DNA of 64,000 nucleotides from CF-46 sp963760735 (GTDB taxonomy: Bacteria > Chloroflexota > Limnocylindria > Limnocylindrales > CSP1-4). Below the pieces are notes generated by a model. It saw only the letters and a program-made list of their open reading frames with translations. It ran no database searches and was not told the DNA's origin. A program made the position numbers and the translations under genes. Position 1 is the stretch's first letter. Each line of letters begins with the position of its first letter. Below are positions 40,800 to 48,737 of the stretch, piece by piece. The stretch spans positions 1,922,001-1,986,000 of the forward strand of contig CAVXEB010000004.1 in the NCBI GenBank assembly GCA_963760735.1, read 5' to 3'.

Positions 40800-41185
40800 G
40801 ACGCGGCCTTCTCGTGGCCGGCGCCGCCGAGCCCGAGCACGATCGCCTGACGATCCTCGAACTCCGCGAATGCCTCCGGTCGGAGCCGGCAGAACGTCTC
40901 ACGGCCGAGCCGCCGGGTCGTCACGAGGCCCGCCGCGCGCAGCCGGCCGACATGCCACGAGACGAGCGGCTGGGACAGGCCGACCGTCGCCACGAGCTCG
41001 GCCACGGTCGCCTCGGCGCTCGCGAGGACGCGCACGATCCGGAGGCGGTTCACGTCGGCGAGGGCCTTGTGGACGAGCCGCAGGTCGCGGAGCTCGTCCG
41101 GCTGGACGACGGCGTTGGCGATCGTGCTGCGAACGTGCGCGCGCGAAGGGCTCAGGAGTGGGGACCTCGGTGATCGCCGTCGCAT
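40796..41185 (-). CDS. ArsR-family transcriptional regulator at the head of the lipid operon
   Basis: The 129-residue protein has an ArsR winged helix: LVHKALADVNRLRIVRVLASA, TVAELVATVGLSQPLVSWHV and GRLRAAGLVTTRRLGRETFC. Cysteine is limited to one residue, so no classical thiol metal site is visible. The ATG at 41185 (or a TTG at 41188) lies about 10 bases after a TATAAA element, so the mRNA may be leaderless. A strong inverted repeat overlaps this start. It overlaps the next gene by GTGA and thus leads a seven-gene lipid operon, which is unusual for the family. Confidence 0.85.
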   Translation of the reverse strand: MRRRSPRSPLLSPSRAHVRSTIANAVVQPDELRDLRLVHKALADVNRLRIVRVLASAEATVAELVATVGLSQPLVSWHVGRLRAAGLVTTRRLGRETFCRLRPEAFAEFEDRQAIVLGLGGAGHEKAAS

Positions 41186-41215
41186 CAACGACGGTTTATA
41201 TCAATCGCCGCTGAT
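41184..41215. promoter_or_regulatory. ArsR-type operator and -10 element between divergent genes
   Basis: ATCAACGACG (41184-41193) and CGCCGCTGAT (41206-41215) are inverted arms with 8 of 10 positions matching and a 12-base centre. The centre holds TATAAA on the minus strand (41200-41195), a likely -10 element for the ArsR gene. Binding here would control both the ArsR-led operon and the divergent exporter gene at 41250. Confidence 0.6.
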
Positions 41216-41249
41216 GCTATTCGCGGCCCGGCTCCGATGTCAACCCCGC

Positions 41250-42959
41250 GTGTACCCTCCGTCGGTGAGTCGGTTCAACGCGTGGAGCCTCCTTGCCGTC
41301 TTCGGGATCGGCGTGTTCCTCGCCGGTCTGGAGCTCCTGATCACCGCGACCGCGCTGCCGTCGATCCTGCTCGACCTCGCGGTCACCGACCAGATCGGCA
41401 AGCCGGCGTTCGCCGAGCTCCGCCACGCGTCGTGGATCGTGACGGGCTACCTCCTCGCGTACGTCGTGGCGATGCCGCTGGCGGGCAGGCTGGCGGACGT
41501 CTGGGGCGCCCGGCGGTTGTTCCTGTCGGCGCTCGTCGTGTTCATCCTGGGGTCGCTCGTGGCCGGCCGGGCCCAGTCGATCGACGAGCTGATCGCGGGC
41601 CGGATCGTCCAGGGGATCGGCGGCGGGATCCTCGTCCCGGTCGGGACCGCGGCCGCCTCGCACCTGTTCGACGGGGACGACCGACCGCGGGCGCTCGGGA
41701 TCATCGGCGCGCTGACCTTCCTCGGGATGGCCGTCGGGCCGTTCCTCGGCGCGGCGATCCTCGGCCTCGACGTGACGGCCGCGCTCGCCCGCGTCGGGAT
41801 CGGCGACGGGACCGCCCTCCACGACGCGCTGGCGCCGTCCTGGCGCTGGGTCTTCTACGTCAACGTCCCGATCGGGATCGCGGCCCTGCTCATCGCCTGG
41901 GCGGCATCGAGCGGCTGGGAGACACCGCGTCGCCATGTTCCCATCGACATCGTCGGGGCGGTGATCTGGAGCGTCGCCCTCGCGGCGGGGCTTGGCGCCG
42001 TCACTCTGATCGGAGTGTCGGACCTCGGTGGTCCGGACCCAGTCCTCGTCGGGCTGGTGCTGGCAGCGATCGGCGTGGCCGGCGTCCTCATCACGGTCGT
42101 CCGGGGCCTCCGTCGCCCGGACCCGTTCCTCGATCCGCGGCTGTTCCGGAGCGTGACGTTCAGCTCCGCCGCGCTCGTCTCGCTCCTCACGGGGTTCGCC
42201 TTCGCGACCGCGATCATCGGCGGCACGGTGTTCGTCGACCGCGTCCTGTACGGCGGACCGGACGACCAGCGGCTGGCGCTCGGTGCCCTGGCGGCGGCGA
42301 CGGCGGTCGGGGCGCTCGTCAGCGGCTTCGCCGTCCGGACCCTGTCGCTCCGCGTTGTCACCCTCATCGGGCTCGTCCTCTCCGCGGCAACGCTCGGCCT
42401 GATGTCGCGCTGGACCCCGGCCGTCCAGATCACGACGGTCGGGCTGACGCTCGGCGCCTACGGTCTCGGCTTCGGGCTGACGGTCACGCCGCGGAGCACC
42501 GCGGCCGTCGAATCCGCGGGCCGCGCGTCCTTCGGGATGGCCAGCGCGATCGTCACGGTCTCGCGGATGATCGGGATGGCGATCGGCGTGTCGATCCTCA
42601 CGGCCTACGGCTCCACCCAGATCGACCGGCTCTACGCCAACCTGTTCGCCGCAGCCAACCCGGAGGGCTGGCGCGACGTCGTCCCGGCCGAGCTCCGCGA
42701 CCACGACCTCCGCGACGCGCTGGTCGTCGAGGCGCTCGAGGGCTGGGCGGCTCGGGAGGCCTCTGCCATCCTCGTCGGGATCTTCCTCGTCGCCGGGATC
42801 GTGACGGTCGTCGCGATCCCGCCGGGTCTCGCGCTCGGAGGCCGGACGCGTAGACTCACGACCGGGCGGACCGCGATCGACGCGGGCGCCGCGCCCGGAG
42901 CGGGAGGCAGCGCGGGGCCAGATGGTCGAGACGAGCTCGAAGCGCCGATCGCCCTCTGA
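41250..42959 (+). CDS. DHA2-family (EmrB/QacA-type) MFS exporter
   Basis: The 569-residue protein has about fourteen transmembrane helices, the DHA2 number. It has the antiporter motif PLAGRLADVWGARRLFL after helix 2, RIVQGIGGGILVPVGTAAAS, and helix C motif ALTFLGMAVGPFLGAAI. It is predicted to export a drug or lipid-like compound with protons. The GTG at 41250 is the first suitable start; a GTG at 41265 is an alternative. It is divergent from the ArsR-led lipid operon over a shared palindrome. Its 3' end overlaps the CorA-like gene by 38 bases. Confidence 0.85.
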   Translation: MYPPSVSRFNAWSLLAVFGIGVFLAGLELLITATALPSILLDLAVTDQIGKPAFAELRHASWIVTGYLLAYVVAMPLAGRLADVWGARRLFLSALVVFILGSLVAGRAQSIDELIAGRIVQGIGGGILVPVGTAAASHLFDGDDRPRALGIIGALTFLGMAVGPFLGAAILGLDVTAALARVGIGDGTALHDALAPSWRWVFYVNVPIGIAALLIAWAASSGWETPRRHVPIDIVGAVIWSVALAAGLGAVTLIGVSDLGGPDPVLVGLVLAAIGVAGVLITVVRGLRRPDPFLDPRLFRSVTFSSAALVSLLTGFAFATAIIGGTVFVDRVLYGGPDDQRLALGALAAATAVGALVSGFAVRTLSLRVVTLIGLVLSAATLGLMSRWTPAVQITTVGLTLGAYGLGFGLTVTPRSTAAVESAGRASFGMASAIVTVSRMIGMAIGVSILTAYGSTQIDRLYANLFAAANPEGWRDVVPAELRDHDLRDALVVEALEGWAAREASAILVGIFLVAGIVTVVAIPPGLALGGRTRRLTTGRTAIDAGAAPGAGGSAGPDGRDELEAPIAL

Positions 42960-43983
42960 GGTCGCCCAGCCGGCCGCGGATGCGGGTGACTCGGGGCAGG
43001 ACATGGGCGCGGGCGAGCCGGGATCCGTCCGGATCGTCTCCTGCCAGGACGGCGCAGCGAGCCACTCGACCGACGTCGCGGACATCGCGGGGCTGGTTGC
43101 AGACCCGGAGAACCGCCTCTGGATCGATCTCGCCTCGCCGAGCCAGGACGAGATCAAGATCGTCGCCGACGCCCTGGGTCTGCACCCGTTGATCGCCGAG
43201 GACATCTACGAGCGGAACGAGCGCTCGAAGGTCGAGACGTTCGACGAGGACGTGGTCCACATCGTCCTGTTCGCCCTCGACTATCAGGGCGAGGCGATGG
43301 CGTCCGAGATCGACTTCGTCCTGGGGCGGCAGTACCTGCTCACGGTCCACGACGGGTCGCTCGGCAAATCGAAGACCGCGTCGCTCCGGTTCGGCGTCGA
43401 CAAGGCGCTCCAGAAGGGGCCCGACTTCCTCCTGTATGCCCTGGCCGACACGATCGTTGACGCCTATTTCCCCGTCCTCGACAAGATCGGCGACGACATC
43501 GACGAGCTCCAGGACCGGGTCGTCGAGACGGCCTCGGACTGGACGCTCCAGCGGCTGTTCGCGCTGAAGCGCGAGCTCACGACGCTCCGTCGCGCCACCT
43601 CGCCGGCCCGCGAGGTGTTCGCCCAGCTGACGAACCGCGACATTGTCGCGATCGACCCGCGGCACATCGTCTACTTCCGTGACGTCTACGACCACCTGAT
43701 CCGGGTGACCGACGAGCTCGACAACGACCGGGACCTCATTGCCGGCACGTTGGACATCTACGTCTCGATCGTGAACAACGACCTGTCGCGGATCATGAAG
43801 CGGCTGACGGGCGTGACCGTGATCCTCGCCGGGATCGGCGCGGTCGCGGGGATCTTCGGGATGAGCGAGGCCGGTGCCGCGTTCAACGGCGGCGAGGCGA
43901 CCGGGTTCTGGCTCGTCACCGGCTTCGTGCTCCTCGTCGCGTTCGGCGCGGCGGCGATCCTCCACCGGATCGACTGGATCTGA
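42922..43983 (+). CDS. corA: CorA-family divalent cation channel with altered GMN motif
   Basis: The 353-residue protein has the long alpha/beta cytoplasmic domain of CorA (IWIDLASPSQDEIKIVADAL and DFVLGRQYLLTVHDGSL) and a coiled stalk (TVDAYFPVLDKIGDDIDELQD region). Two C-terminal transmembrane helices are present, and the protein ends with a cytoplasmic ILHRIDWI segment. The selectivity loop normally reads YGMN; here the segment after helix 1 is GIFGMSEAGAAFNGG, so the asparagine is replaced by serine. Variants in this position occur in ZntB and other CorA-like proteins that carry Zn2+ or other ions. Magnesium transport is therefore uncertain. It is overlapped with the upstream exporter gene by 38 bases. 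Confidence 0.8.
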   Translation: MVETSSKRRSPSEVAQPAADAGDSGQDMGAGEPGSVRIVSCQDGAASHSTDVADIAGLVADPENRLWIDLASPSQDEIKIVADALGLHPLIAEDIYERNERSKVETFDEDVVHIVLFALDYQGEAMASEIDFVLGRQYLLTVHDGSLGKSKTASLRFGVDKALQKGPDFLLYALADTIVDAYFPVLDKIGDDIDELQDRVVETASDWTLQRLFALKRELTTLRRATSPAREVFAQLTNRDIVAIDPRHIVYFRDVYDHLIRVTDELDNDRDLIAGTLDIYVSIVNNDLSRIMKRLTGVTVILAGIGAVAGIFGMSEAGAAFNGGEATGFWLVTGFVLLVAFGAAAILHRIDWI

Positions 43984-44010
43984 GGCGCGCCCGCGACCCG
44001 CCGCGGTCGA

Positions 44011-44745
44011 TCAGCCGCAGACGACGGGATGCGGCGTCGGGTTGGCGGTCTTGTGATCGGCCGGCAGAGTCAGCAGCGGTTCCGCCACGATCTGCGTCTT
44101 GCCCGGCGTGCCCTTGGGCCCTTCGGACGTCTGGAGCCAGAGCTGGTCGTCCTTCGCGGCGAGCGGCGCGTCCAGCGTCAGCTGGTGGAGCAGGACCTTC
44201 GTGATCTGGTACTCGAACATCTGGTCGTCGTTCGTGAAGACCTGGACGATCATCCCGACCATCGACTTCGGGCCGCCGTGCTGCTTCTGGATCGCCCGCT
44301 CGTAGATCGGGCCGAACATCCCGTCACGGGCGTGGGCGTAGAGGTAGGTCGCCTTGCCGGAACCGGGCTGACCGAGGCGGTTGTCGACGAGGTACATCGC
44401 GACGTTGCAGGCGGGGTACGTGGTCGAGCCGCCGCGCGGCTTGATGATCGGGAGGTCGATCCCGAGGGCCTCGACGACGACGCGGGTCGCGACCCGCTTC
44501 GGGTTCGGGCTCGCCGACGGGAGCGTCGTGATGGGCGGCGACGCTCCCGGTGGAGGCAGGGTGGGCAGCGCCAGGTCGTCGGACGGGTCGGCGGTGACGA
44601 CGGTCGGGGCCGCCGAGGCGTCGGGGTCGGCGGCCGAGGCGTTGCCCGTGTAGCTCAGCAGGCCTGCGGCGATCAGGGTGACGCCGGCGGCCGTCAGGAT
44701 CGCCGGCAGCAGGCGATCGCGGAAGGTCCGGCCGACGGTGCTCAC
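44011..44745 (-). CDS. Sortase-fold membrane protein lacking the catalytic cysteine
   Basis: The 244-residue protein has an N-terminal transmembrane helix (about residues 13-33), a Pro/Ser/Thr-rich stalk and a sortase-like domain (about 85-225). The catalytic histidine seems present in ATYLYAHARDGMFGP, but the strand that should carry the TLxTC cysteine reads DQLWLQTSEGPKGT, with serine in the cysteine position. The arginine expected shortly after is also not seen. The only nearby cysteine is two residues from the C-terminus. It may be inactive, or use a different nucleophile. It is convergent with the CorA-like gene and divergent from a broken redoxin gene. Confidence 0.7.
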   Translation of the reverse strand: MSTVGRTFRDRLLPAILTAAGVTLIAAGLLSYTGNASAADPDASAAPTVVTADPSDDLALPTLPPPGASPPITTLPSASPNPKRVATRVVVEALGIDLPIIKPRGGSTTYPACNVAMYLVDNRLGQPGSGKATYLYAHARDGMFGPIYERAIQKQHGGPKSMVGMIVQVFTNDDQMFEYQITKVLLHQLTLDAPLAAKDDQLWLQTSEGPKGTPGKTQIVAEPLLTLPADHKTANPTPHPVVCG

Positions 44746-44816
44746 GGGAGCGGCATCCTATCAGCGAGCAGCATCGGCCGCCTCCGGCTCGTCGGTACTG
44801 GTACCCTCCCGGCGCA

Positions 44817-45406
44817 TGAGATCCGTCCTGGCGATCCTCGCCGGCCTGCTCGTCGGCGTGCTCGTCGCGGCCGGCGTCCTCGCGGCGTTCGTCTTCGTCG
44901 GCCCGGATCCCGTCGGGCTGCGCCCGACACCGTCGCCGTCCGCGTCCGCGAGCGCGTCGCCGTCGGTCGTGGCGCCGTCTGCCAGCGCCTCGCCGTCGGT
45001 GGTCGTGGCCCCGTCCGCGAGCGCGTCGCCGTCGGTCGTGGCGCCGTCTGCCAGCGCCTCGCCGTCGATCGAGCCGTCCGCGTCGGCCGCCGGCTCACCC
45101 GGTGGCTCGGCCGGGCCTTCGGCGGCGAGCCGCGACGCCGCCCGGGCCGGCTTCCAGGTCGGCCAGCCGGCGCCGCCGCTCAGCCTGCCCCGGGTCGGCG
45201 GTGGAACGATCGATCTCGCGAACCTCTAGGGCAAGCCCGTCTGGCTCGACTTCATGCCGACGACCCCCCAGGCGTGTGTCGACGAGTTCGCGCTGCTCAA
45301 CGGCTCCGGCGCGGCACCCGTCGCTCCCGGATCTTGCGCAATGTCACCGTGGTTCGCCTTCCGCACCGATCCGACCCCGTCACTACTCTTCTGGGGCGAC
45401 CATTAG
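44817..45406 (+). pseudogene. Broken TlpA/redoxin-like lipid-anchored or membrane protein
   Basis: From the ATG the frame encodes a transmembrane helix (residues about 3-28), a repeated Ser/Ala/Pro linker, and the start of a redoxin domain: GFQVGQPAPPLSLPRVGGGT and IDLANL. A TAG at 45227 stops it. In the same frame the homology resumes as GKPVWLDFMPTTPQACVDEF, where relatives have a WCxxC thiol motif; here the first cysteine is lost. The rest to a second TAG at 45404 is not recognisable. The gene is therefore interrupted, has lost a catalytic cysteine and is truncated. It is divergent from the sortase-fold gene. Confidence 0.75.
44943..45067 (+). repeat. 69-bp coding repeat in the redoxin linker
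   Basis: A 56-base segment beginning at 44943 recurs almost exactly at 45012, giving a period of 69 bases (23 codons). It encodes SASASPSVV-type blocks of the linker. The near identity of the copies indicates recent duplication or slippage. Confidence 0.7.
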
Positions 45407-45420
45407 CCGCTGACGGCTAA
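45403..45420. terminator. Perfect stem-loop after the redoxin pseudogene
   Basis: TTAGCCG-CTGA-CGGCTAA is a perfect 7-bp stem with a 4-base loop that includes the pseudogene's last stop codon. No T-run follows on either strand, so a role as an intrinsic terminator is only possible. Confidence 0.35.
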
Positions 45421-45495
45421 CGCGCATCGGCTTTGAGGCTTCGCCGGCCGCTGCCCGGTGCGTACTGCGATCCTGGGCGGCAATCCGCAACGTCC

Positions 45496-45562
45496 GGGAC
45501 GGCGCGGGACGGCGCGGGACGGCGCGGGACGGCGCGGGACGGCGCGGGACGGCGCGGGACGG
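45496..45562. repeat. Tandem 10-bp repeat
   Basis: The unit GGCGCGGGAC repeats six times without change from 45501 to 45560, with partial units at each side. It lies 15 bases from the nuoN stop, between the end of the redoxin remnant and the complex I operon. The stretch from 45230 to 45577 otherwise holds only the pseudogene remnant and a stem-loop. The 10-base period equals about one DNA helical turn. Confidence 0.9.
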
Positions 45563-45577
45563 AACCGGGACCGCCAG

Positions 45578-47056
45578 CTACCCGGCGATCGCCTTCGTCG
45601 CTTGGTCGATGATCCCGAAGAGCACCTGCGGGACGAGCCCGAGGATGATCGTCAGGGCGGTCGCGACCGCGAGCCCGCCCCACAACAGCCGGCCGTGGGT
45701 CAGCTTCGGGGCGTCGCTGACCGGATCGCGCATGAACATGTAGACGATGACGCGGAGGTAGTAGAACGCGGCAGCGGCGGCGTTCAGGACGACGAGGACG
45801 GCGAGGAACGCGACCCAGCCGCCCGCCTGGACGGCCGGGATGATGATCAGGACCTTGGCGAAGAAGCCCGCGGTCGGCGGGATCCCGATCAGTGACAGCA
45901 GGAACAGCGTCATCAGGAAGGTGAGCGCGGGCTCCCGCCGGACGAGCCCGGCGAACGTCGTCAGCGACGAGGTCGTGCCGGCCCGCTTCTGGAGTGCCGC
46001 GATGATCGCGAAGGCGCCGAGGTTCATGAACGAGTAGGCCGCCGCGTAGAAGAGCAGCCCGTCGATGCCGTCCGCCTGGCCTCCGGCGTACGCCGCGAGC
46101 CCGACCAGCATGTAGCCGGTGTGGGCGATCGAGCTGTACGCGAGCATCCGCTTCACGTTGTCCTGGGTCAGCGCGACGAGGTTGCCGAGGGTCATCGTCG
46201 CCGCCGCGAGGACGACGACGACGGGCAGCCAGTCGGCCTTCATCGACCCGAGCGCCTCGACGAACAGGCGCAGGATCAGGGCGAACGCCCCGACCTTCGG
46301 GCCGACTGACAGGTAGCCCGTGACCGGGGTCGGCGATCCCTGGTACGCGTCCGGCGTCCAGTAGTGGAACGGCACGGCGGCGATCTTGAACGCGACCCCC
46401 GTCGTGAGAAACGCGAAGCCCATCGCCAGACCCGGGCTGAACGGCACCTGGCCGGACGCCACCTGGGCGAGGGTCGTGCCGACCGTCGCGATCCGGGTCG
46501 AGCCGGTCAGGCCCCACACGAAGGCGAGCCCGAACAGGAAGATCGCCGAGCTGAACGAGCCGAGGAGGAAGTACTTGATCGCGCCCTCGGTCGAGTACGA
46601 GTCGCTCTTGTGGTAGCCGGCGAGCATGTAGCCCGGGAGGACCATCAGCTCGAGGCCCAGGAACAGGAGCAGCAGGTCCGCGGACGCCGAGATCAGCATC
46701 GCTCCGGTCATCGCGAACAGGAGGACGATCGCGAACTCGGCGACCGGCAGGTGGCGCGGCGCCAGGTAGTCCGGCGCGAACACGATCGTCATCGCGACGA
46801 TCGAGATGAACAGCAGGTCGAGGAACGTCGTGAGCGCGTCGAGCTTGTAGGCCCCGCCGAAGGCCACGACAGGCTGGGTCGCCGCCTGCGACCCGACCGC
46901 GACCGTGATCGCCGCCGTGACCGCGAGCCCCGCGAGCGCGGTCCCGATGGCCGCGTACGTCCGCCCCGGCAGGACGAGGTCGACGACGAGCACCGCCAGC
47001 GCCGTGACGATCGCGGCGACCAGCGGGGCGATGACGGCGCCTTCGGTCAGCGTCAC
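45578..47056 (-). CDS. nuoN: NADH-quinone oxidoreductase subunit N
   Basis: The 492-residue protein has about fourteen transmembrane helices of the antiporter-like type (Proton_antipo_M domain). Conserved blocks include FLGLELMVLPGYMLAGYHK, DAYQGSPTPVTGYLSVGPKVGAF with the channel lysine, and DNVKRMLAYSSIAHTGYML. It forms one of the proton-pumping channels in the membrane arm of complex I. Its GTG start overlaps the nuoM stop (GTGA). It is the last gene of the nuo operon, and a tandem 10-bp repeat follows its stop. Confidence 0.95.
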   Translation of the reverse strand: MTLTEGAVIAPLVAAIVTALAVLVVDLVLPGRTYAAIGTALAGLAVTAAITVAVGSQAATQPVVAFGGAYKLDALTTFLDLLFISIVAMTIVFAPDYLAPRHLPVAEFAIVLLFAMTGAMLISASADLLLLFLGLELMVLPGYMLAGYHKSDSYSTEGAIKYFLLGSFSSAIFLFGLAFVWGLTGSTRIATVGTTLAQVASGQVPFSPGLAMGFAFLTTGVAFKIAAVPFHYWTPDAYQGSPTPVTGYLSVGPKVGAFALILRLFVEALGSMKADWLPVVVVLAAATMTLGNLVALTQDNVKRMLAYSSIAHTGYMLVGLAAYAGGQADGIDGLLFYAAAYSFMNLGAFAIIAALQKRAGTTSSLTTFAGLVRREPALTFLMTLFLLSLIGIPPTAGFFAKVLIIIPAVQAGGWVAFLAVLVVLNAAAAAFYYLRVIVYMFMRDPVSDAPKLTHGRLLWGGLAVATALTIILGLVPQVLFGIIDQATKAIAG

Positions 47057-48729
47057 GCGACGGCCTCCGGGCTCGGCGACGCGCCGTGGGACGGCTCGGG
47101 TGTCGTCTCGACGCCGCTGCCCGGACCGCCGCCGGACAGGTCGATCCGGGCGACCCAGATCAGGCGCCCGATGACGTACAGGATCGGGAGCGCGATCGCG
47201 ATCAGGGCGGTCTGCGGCGCGATCGCGATCGGGCCCTCACGCCCGACGGCCTCGAGGGTGCTCGTGACCGATCCGCGGATGAGATCGAGCACGAGACCCG
47301 GGAACAGCCCGAACACGACGGTCAAAGCGGCCAGCGGCGCGAGCGTCAGGATCTCGACCGGGGTCATGTCGGTGAGGTGGTGGCCGAGGCCCTTCAGGAA
47401 CTCCGACAGCTCCCCGAACACCAGCCGCTGGTACATCCACAGGAGGTAGGCGGCGGCGAGGACCATGCAGACCGTGGCGATCGCCGCCACCCATGGCGAG
47501 TACTCGAACGCGCCGACGAGGACGAGGAACTCTCCGACGAAGCCGGCGAGGCCGGGCAGCCCGCCCGAGGCGAAGACGAAGAACCCGAGCGCGACCGCGT
47601 AGATCGGGACCTTCCCGCCCAGGCCGCCCATCTTCGCGATGGTCCGGTCGTGCGTCCGCTCGTAGATCACCCCGACGAGGAGGAACAGGGCGCCGGTGAT
47701 CAGGCCGTGGTTGACCATCTGGAGGATCGCCCCGTCCATGCCCTGGACGTTGAACACGAAGATCCCGAGCGTGACGAAGCCCATGTGCGAGACAGAGCTG
47801 TACGCAACGAGCTTCTTCAGGTCCGGCTGGACGAGGGCGACGACGGCGCCGTAGATGATCGCGATCAGGCTCAGGACGATGATCGCGGGCGCGAACGTGT
47901 GGGCGGCCCCCGGGAACATCGGCAGGGCGAACCGGATCATCCCGTAGGCGCCGAGCTTGAGCAGGATCGCCGCCAGGATCACGGAGCCCGCCGTCGGGGC
48001 CTGGACGTGGGCGTCCGGCAGCCACGTGTGGAACGGCCACATCGGGACCTTGATCGCGAACGCCAGGAAGAACGCCAGGAAGGCGAAGAGCTGGAGGGTC
48101 GGGTCGAACGAGAACGTCCGGAGGTTCTCGACGTCGAACGCGCCCGTCCACGACCCGTTGTTGGCGGCCTGGTAGGCGTAGGCCGTGGTCAGGATCGCCA
48201 CGAGCATCAACAGCGAGCCGACCAGCGTGTAGAGGACGAACTTGATCGTCGCGTAGATCCGGTTGGCCCCACCCCAGATCCCGATGATCAGGTACATCGG
48301 GACCAGGACGATCTCCCAGAAGATGTAGAAGAGGAACGTGTCGAGGGCGACGAAGACGCCGATCATCCCGACCTCGAGGACGAGGAACGAGACCATGTAC
48401 TCCTTGATCCGTTCCTTGATCGGCGAGAACGAGGCGAGGATGCTGATCCAGGTGAGGGTCGTCGTGAGGACGACGAGGACCAGCGACAGGCCGTCGACGC
48501 CCAGCTGATAGTCGATTCCGAACACCGGGATCCACGGCACCTGCTCCTCGAACTGGAACGGCCGGGGTGACGCCGGGTCGAAGCCGATGACCAGCAGCAG
48601 CGAGACGAGCCACGCGACGAGGCTCGTCGCGAGGGCGAGGCCCCGCGCGGCCCGGGCCGGCGCGAACGCGACGATCAGGGCGCCGATGAGCGGCGTGAAC
48701 GTGACGATCGTCAGGATCGGGATGCTCAT
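47053..48729 (-). CDS. nuoM: NADH-quinone oxidoreductase subunit M
   Basis: The 558-residue protein has about fourteen helices and the ND4-type antiporter domain. Typical segments are IDYQLGVDGLSLVLVVLTT, FYIFWEIVLVPMYLIIGIWGG with the key glutamate, PMWPFHTWLPDAHVQAPTAG and DLKKLVAYSSVSHMGFVTLG. It pumps protons in the distal membrane arm. The C-terminus has a short extension rich in Gly, Pro and Ser after the last helix. The ATG lies 8 bases after nuoL, and the stop overlaps nuoN as GTGA. Confidence 0.95.
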   Translation of the reverse strand: MSIPILTIVTFTPLIGALIVAFAPARAARGLALATSLVAWLVSLLLVIGFDPASPRPFQFEEQVPWIPVFGIDYQLGVDGLSLVLVVLTTTLTWISILASFSPIKERIKEYMVSFLVLEVGMIGVFVALDTFLFYIFWEIVLVPMYLIIGIWGGANRIYATIKFVLYTLVGSLLMLVAILTTAYAYQAANNGSWTGAFDVENLRTFSFDPTLQLFAFLAFFLAFAIKVPMWPFHTWLPDAHVQAPTAGSVILAAILLKLGAYGMIRFALPMFPGAAHTFAPAIIVLSLIAIIYGAVVALVQPDLKKLVAYSSVSHMGFVTLGIFVFNVQGMDGAILQMVNHGLITGALFLLVGVIYERTHDRTIAKMGGLGGKVPIYAVALGFFVFASGGLPGLAGFVGEFLVLVGAFEYSPWVAAIATVCMVLAAAYLLWMYQRLVFGELSEFLKGLGHHLTDMTPVEILTLAPLAALTVVFGLFPGLVLDLIRGSVTSTLEAVGREGPIAIAPQTALIAIALPILYVIGRLIWVARIDLSGGGPGSGVETTPEPSHGASPSPEAVA

Positions 48730-48737
48730 CGCCCGCG

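Noticed and set aside
43984..44010. Terminator between the CorA-like and sortase-fold genes
   Set aside because: Only a short 5-bp stem is present in the 27-base gap and no T-run follows, so it is not distinguishable from chance.
45496..45562. Tandem repeat considered as a CRISPR array
   Set aside because: The units are 10 bases with no spacers and no cas genes are present.
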